Source of the DNA: Clostridia bacterium
GTDB lineage: Bacteria; Bacillota_A; Clostridia; Christensenellales; Aristaeellaceae
Direction: 5' to 3'
DNA length: 8,576 bases
Assembly (NCBI GenBank): GCA_017430945.1
Contig: JAFRMB010000174.1
Span: 1 to 8,576, forward strand
Shown here: positions 6,473-8,576 of the stretch, piece by piece
Layout of the letters: each line of letters begins with the position of its first letter
How positions within the stretch are numbered: position 1 is the first letter of the stretch
Notes under the pieces: generated by a model
The model's input: only the letters and a program-made list of their open reading frames with translations
What the model was told of the DNA's origin: nothing
The model's database searches: none
Made by a program: the position numbers and the translations under genes

Positions 6473-7270
6473 ATGAAGAGGATCATCGTCACCCTGCTGG
6501 TTATCGCCATGCTGTCGCTCACCTGCGCCTGTGCCGAGGGCACCTTCCGCGTCGGCATGGAGTGCGACTATCCCCCCTTCAACTGGACCCAGGTGGAAGA
6601 AGACGAGAACAGCGTGCCCATCGAGGGCGGCATGGGCTATGCAGGCGGCTACGACGTGGAGATCGCCAAGCAGATCGCCGCGGGGCTGGACAAGGAGCTC
6701 GTGGTCGTCAAGGTCGAGTGGGACGGCCTCATCCAGAAGCTGAACGCCGGGCAGATCGACGCTGTCATCGCCGGCATGTCCCCCACCGCCGAGCGCAAGA
6801 TCACCGTGGATTTCACCGATGCCTACTACAACAGCGACCTCGTGATCGTCGTTCGCAAGGACAGCCCCTATGCCGAGGCGGCCACGCTGGCTGACTTCGC
6901 CGGCGCGAAGATCACCGGCCAGCTGAACACGTTCCACTACACCGTGATCGACCAGATCCCGGACGTCAACAAGCTGCCCGCCATGGACACCTTCCCGGCC
7001 ATGACCGTCGCGCTGAGCAGCGGCGCCATCGACGGCTACATCTCCGAGCGTCCCGGCGCCGTCTCCGCCGTCGCTTCGAACGATGCGTTCACGTTCGTCA
7101 CCCCCGGCTTCAAGGCCTCCGAAGAGGACACCTCGATCGCAGTCGCCCTCAAGCAGGGCCAGCCGGAGCTGATCGAGCAGATCAACGGCATCCTCGCCGG
7201 CATCGACGCCGACGCGCGCAACAGCCTGATGGACGCCGCGGTCCTGAACCAGCCCATCTCTGCCGAGTGA
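6473..7270 (+). CDS. Amino-acid ABC transporter substrate-binding protein, predicted lysine-specific
   Basis: Extracytoplasmic receptor of a polar amino-acid ABC importer (periplasmic-binding family 3), 265 residues, which captures ligand and delivers it to the permease. Residues 1-21 form a signal peptide. The site ACA|E at 21/22 suits signal peptidase I. C18 and C20 sit where a lipoprotein Cys would, but neither is preceded by a normal lipobox, so anchoring is unclear. Family marks are FRVGMECDYPPFNW (25-38), GYDVEIAKQIA, WDGLIQKLNAGQIDAVIAGM and the TAERK (TxxR) motif, then the FTDAYY strand. AGGAGG (6459-6464) lies eight bases before the ATG. Protein sequence alone would say only polar or basic amino acid; the lysine riboswitch directly upstream points to lysine. 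It is the first gene of an operon with the permease and ATPase genes downstream. Lysine specificity is an inference, but a strong one. Confidence 0.92.
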   Translation: MKRIIVTLLVIAMLSLTCACAEGTFRVGMECDYPPFNWTQVEEDENSVPIEGGMGYAGGYDVEIAKQIAAGLDKELVVVKVEWDGLIQKLNAGQIDAVIAGMSPTAERKITVDFTDAYYNSDLVIVVRKDSPYAEAATLADFAGAKITGQLNTFHYTVIDQIPDVNKLPAMDTFPAMTVALSSGAIDGYISERPGAVSAVASNDAFTFVTPGFKASEEDTSIAVALKQGQPELIEQINGILAGIDADARNSLMDAAVLNQPISAE

Positions 7271-7287
7271 CCATTTGAGGCCCCAAC

Positions 7288-7323
7288 GGCGGCAGCGCCA
7301 TCCGGCGCCGCCGCCATGGTTTT
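7288..7323 (+). terminator. Intercistronic hairpin between binding protein and permease, partial terminator or mRNA stabiliser
   Basis: GGCGGC (7288-7293) pairs with GCCGCC (7310-7315) and, after one A/C mismatch, GCGCC (7295-7299) pairs with GGCGC (7304-7308) around the loop ATCC. The T-run is short: ATGG then TTTT at 7320-7323. It begins 17 bases after the binding-protein stop codon, in the 139-base gap before the permease. In many importers such hairpins let the binding protein be made in excess over the membrane parts; that role is inferred here. The remaining gap (7324-7395) shows nothing further. Confidence 0.65.
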
Positions 7324-7409
7324 GAAATCGGTGTTTTTCCGGCCGCCCCCTCGCACCGTGCGAAAGCGGCACAGGTCTTCGCATAATACGCCATCAAGGA
7401 TGTGATCCC

Positions 7410-8201
7410 ATGCCCAATGCTCAGTCCGGTTTCTTCGAATGGGTCTTTTTCTTTATCCGGACCTACGGTCCCCTGTTCCTGAAGGGCGCGGGCACCACGC
7501 TGCTCATCGCGCTGACGGGAACGGCTGCGGGCTTCGTCATCGGTCTGCTCGTGGGCTATGTGCGCGCCATCCCGTGTGAAAAGGAAAACGGCCTGCTGCG
7601 CTATTGCGTGCTGAGAGCACTTCGCGGCCTGCTGGGCGTCTACATCGAGGTGTTCCGCTCCACGCCCATGATCGTGCAGTCCATGGTCATATTCTATGGC
7701 GCCTCCTCGGTGCTGCATATCAACCTCCCCTATCTGTTGGCGGGCTTCATCATCGTGTCCATCAACACCGGCGCCTACCTGTCTGAGATCGTCCGCGGCG
7801 GCATACAGTCCGTCGATCCCGGTCAGATGGAGGCTGCACTGGCGATCGGCATGACCTACAGGCAGGCGATGAGCCACGTGGTGCTGCCCCAGGCCATCCG
7901 CAACATCCTGCCGGCACTTGGCAACGAGTTCGTGGTCAACATCAAGGATACGTCGGTATTGAACGTGATCTCGGTGACGGAGCTCTACTTCGTATCGAAG
8001 TCCGCCGCCGGCACCTACTTCAAATACTTTGAGGTGTTCTTCATCACCTCGGTCATCTATTTCGTGATGACGTTCTCCGTCACCCGCTTCCTGCGCTGGG
8101 TGGAGCGGCGCATGGACGGTCCGCAGAACTACGTCATGCACGGTTCGCAGACCGTGCCGAGCGTCGAACTGGTCCGGAAAGGGGGCATGGCAGATGAGTG
8201 A
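7410..8201 (+). CDS. Amino-acid ABC transporter permease (HisM/HisQ type), predicted lysine importer
   Basis: Inner-membrane channel subunit of the importer, 263 residues, probably a homodimer since only one permease gene is seen. Hydrophobic segments are at about 27-50, 85-100 and 106-120, with two more C-terminal ones at about 180-196 and 205-226. Family marks are VFRSTPMIVQ (81-90), INTGAYLSEIVRGG (118-131) and the cytoplasmic coupling loop, which has EAA at 141-143, the Gly at 147 and VLPQAIRNILPALGNEF (158-174); this loop docks on the ATPase. Beyond residue 235 the tail is polar and somewhat long. The ATG at 7410 has AAGGA (7396-7400) nine bases upstream. The stop overlaps the ATPase start by eight bases, implying translational coupling. 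Membrane segments were estimated by eye. Confidence 0.92.
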   Translation: MPNAQSGFFEWVFFFIRTYGPLFLKGAGTTLLIALTGTAAGFVIGLLVGYVRAIPCEKENGLLRYCVLRALRGLLGVYIEVFRSTPMIVQSMVIFYGASSVLHINLPYLLAGFIIVSINTGAYLSEIVRGGIQSVDPGQMEAALAIGMTYRQAMSHVVLPQAIRNILPALGNEFVVNIKDTSVLNVISVTELYFVSKSAAGTYFKYFEVFFITSVIYFVMTFSVTRFLRWVERRMDGPQNYVMHGSQTVPSVELVRKGGMADE

Positions 8202-8576
8202 CGCCATCATCTCCGTCAACCATCTCAGCAAATCCTTCGGCGACCATGAGGTGCTGCGCGATGTGGACTTCAGCGTCTCGCGCGGCGAGGTCATCTCCAT
8301 CATCGGCTCCAGCGGTTCCGGAAAATCCACGCTTCTGCGATGCATCAACCTGCTTGAAAAGCCCTCCAGCGGCGAGATCCTGTTCCACGGCGAGGACATC
8401 CGCCGGCCGGGCTTCAACCTGCAGACATATCGGGCCAGAGTCGGCATGGTGTTCCAGCAGTTCAACCTCTTTGCCAACATGACGGCCCTTGAAAACTGCG
8501 TCGTCGGCCAAATGAAGGTGCTGAAGCGCAGCCGCGTACAGGCGCAGAACATCGCGATGGCTTTTCTTGAAAAAGT
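8194..8576 (+). CDS. Amino-acid ABC transporter ATP-binding protein, N-terminal half (3' end outside window)
   Basis: The cytoplasmic ATPase that powers the importer. The frame opens at ATG 8194, inside the end of the permease gene (ATGAGTGA overlap), and stays open to the last base, giving 127 full codons of a protein usually near 245. The Walker A loop GSSGSGKST occupies residues 38-46 with K44, and the Q-loop GMVFQQFNLF runs from 84 to 93, both characteristic of the GlnQ/HisP polar amino-acid subgroup. AIISVNHLSKSFG (4-16) is the usual opening strand with the A-loop aromatic. The LENCVVGQMKVLKRS stretch follows the Q-loop; the signature motif, Walker B and H-loop lie beyond the edge. A GGGGG run (8181-8185) eight bases before the ATG is the ribosome site. 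As the third gene of the lysine-riboswitch operon it is predicted to serve lysine import. Confidence 0.93.
   Translation, partial: MSDAIISVNHLSKSFGDHEVLRDVDFSVSRGEVISIIGSSGSGKSTLLRCINLLEKPSSGEILFHGEDIRRPGFNLQTYRARVGMVFQQFNLFANMTALENCVVGQMKVLKRSRVQAQNIAMAFLEK

Noticed and set aside
7182..8552. A 456-codon open frame on the minus strand across the transporter genes.
   Set aside because: It lies antisense to three genes with clear family motifs and its own translation has no recognisable domain. Long antisense frames are common in GC-rich coding DNA.

Overview
The window looks like chromosome from a GC-rich Gram-positive bacterium, most likely a Bacillota/Clostridia member (perhaps an uncultured gut lineage). 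The grounds are strong purine-rich ribosome binding sites (AGGAGG, GGAGG), a class II aldolase of the long (type B) kind, near-consensus housekeeping promoters, a lysine riboswitch of the Bacillota type, and an extracellular lamin-tail/CotH protein. The lineage is an inference from style, since no rRNA or marker gene is present. Nothing in the window resembles an insertion sequence, phage, CRISPR array, rRNA or tRNA.

Layout, left to right. (1) Positions 1-396 hold the 3' end of a class II fructose-bisphosphate aldolase gene. A 204-base gap follows with a long-range inverted repeat (406-485) and a terminator-like hairpin (514-551). (2) Positions 601-3528 hold a monocistronic gene for a 975-residue exported protein with three lamin-tail domains, a chitobiase-type C-terminal domain and a CotH-family atypical kinase domain. 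A 17-bp-stem hairpin at 3544-3582 separates it from the convergent gene. (3) Positions 3611-4756 on the minus strand hold nagA (N-acetylglucosamine-6-phosphate deacetylase), with a readable promoter at 4791-4819 that fixes its start. (4) Positions 4951-6108 hold a two-gene unit, an ADP-ribose-pyrophosphatase-type Nudix hydrolase followed by a RimJ/RimL-type GNAT acetyltransferase. (5) Positions 6158-8576 hold a complete regulatory leader (promoter TTGACA-N16-TATAAT, lysine riboswitch aptamer, intrinsic terminator) followed by a polar amino-acid ABC transporter: binding protein, permease, then ATPase cut by the window end.

The best-integrated story is the last block. The leader matches the lysine (L-box) aptamer in its conserved core sequences and helices and ends in a terminator just upstream of the binding-protein gene. 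The transporter is therefore best called a lysine importer shut off by intracellular lysine, which is more specific than the protein sequences alone allow. A hairpin between the binding-protein and permease genes probably helps set their ratio. The most unusual protein is the lamin-tail/chitobiase/CotH kinase. Its target is unknown, and nothing beside it looks like a dedicated partner. The remaining genes are ordinary metabolic functions.
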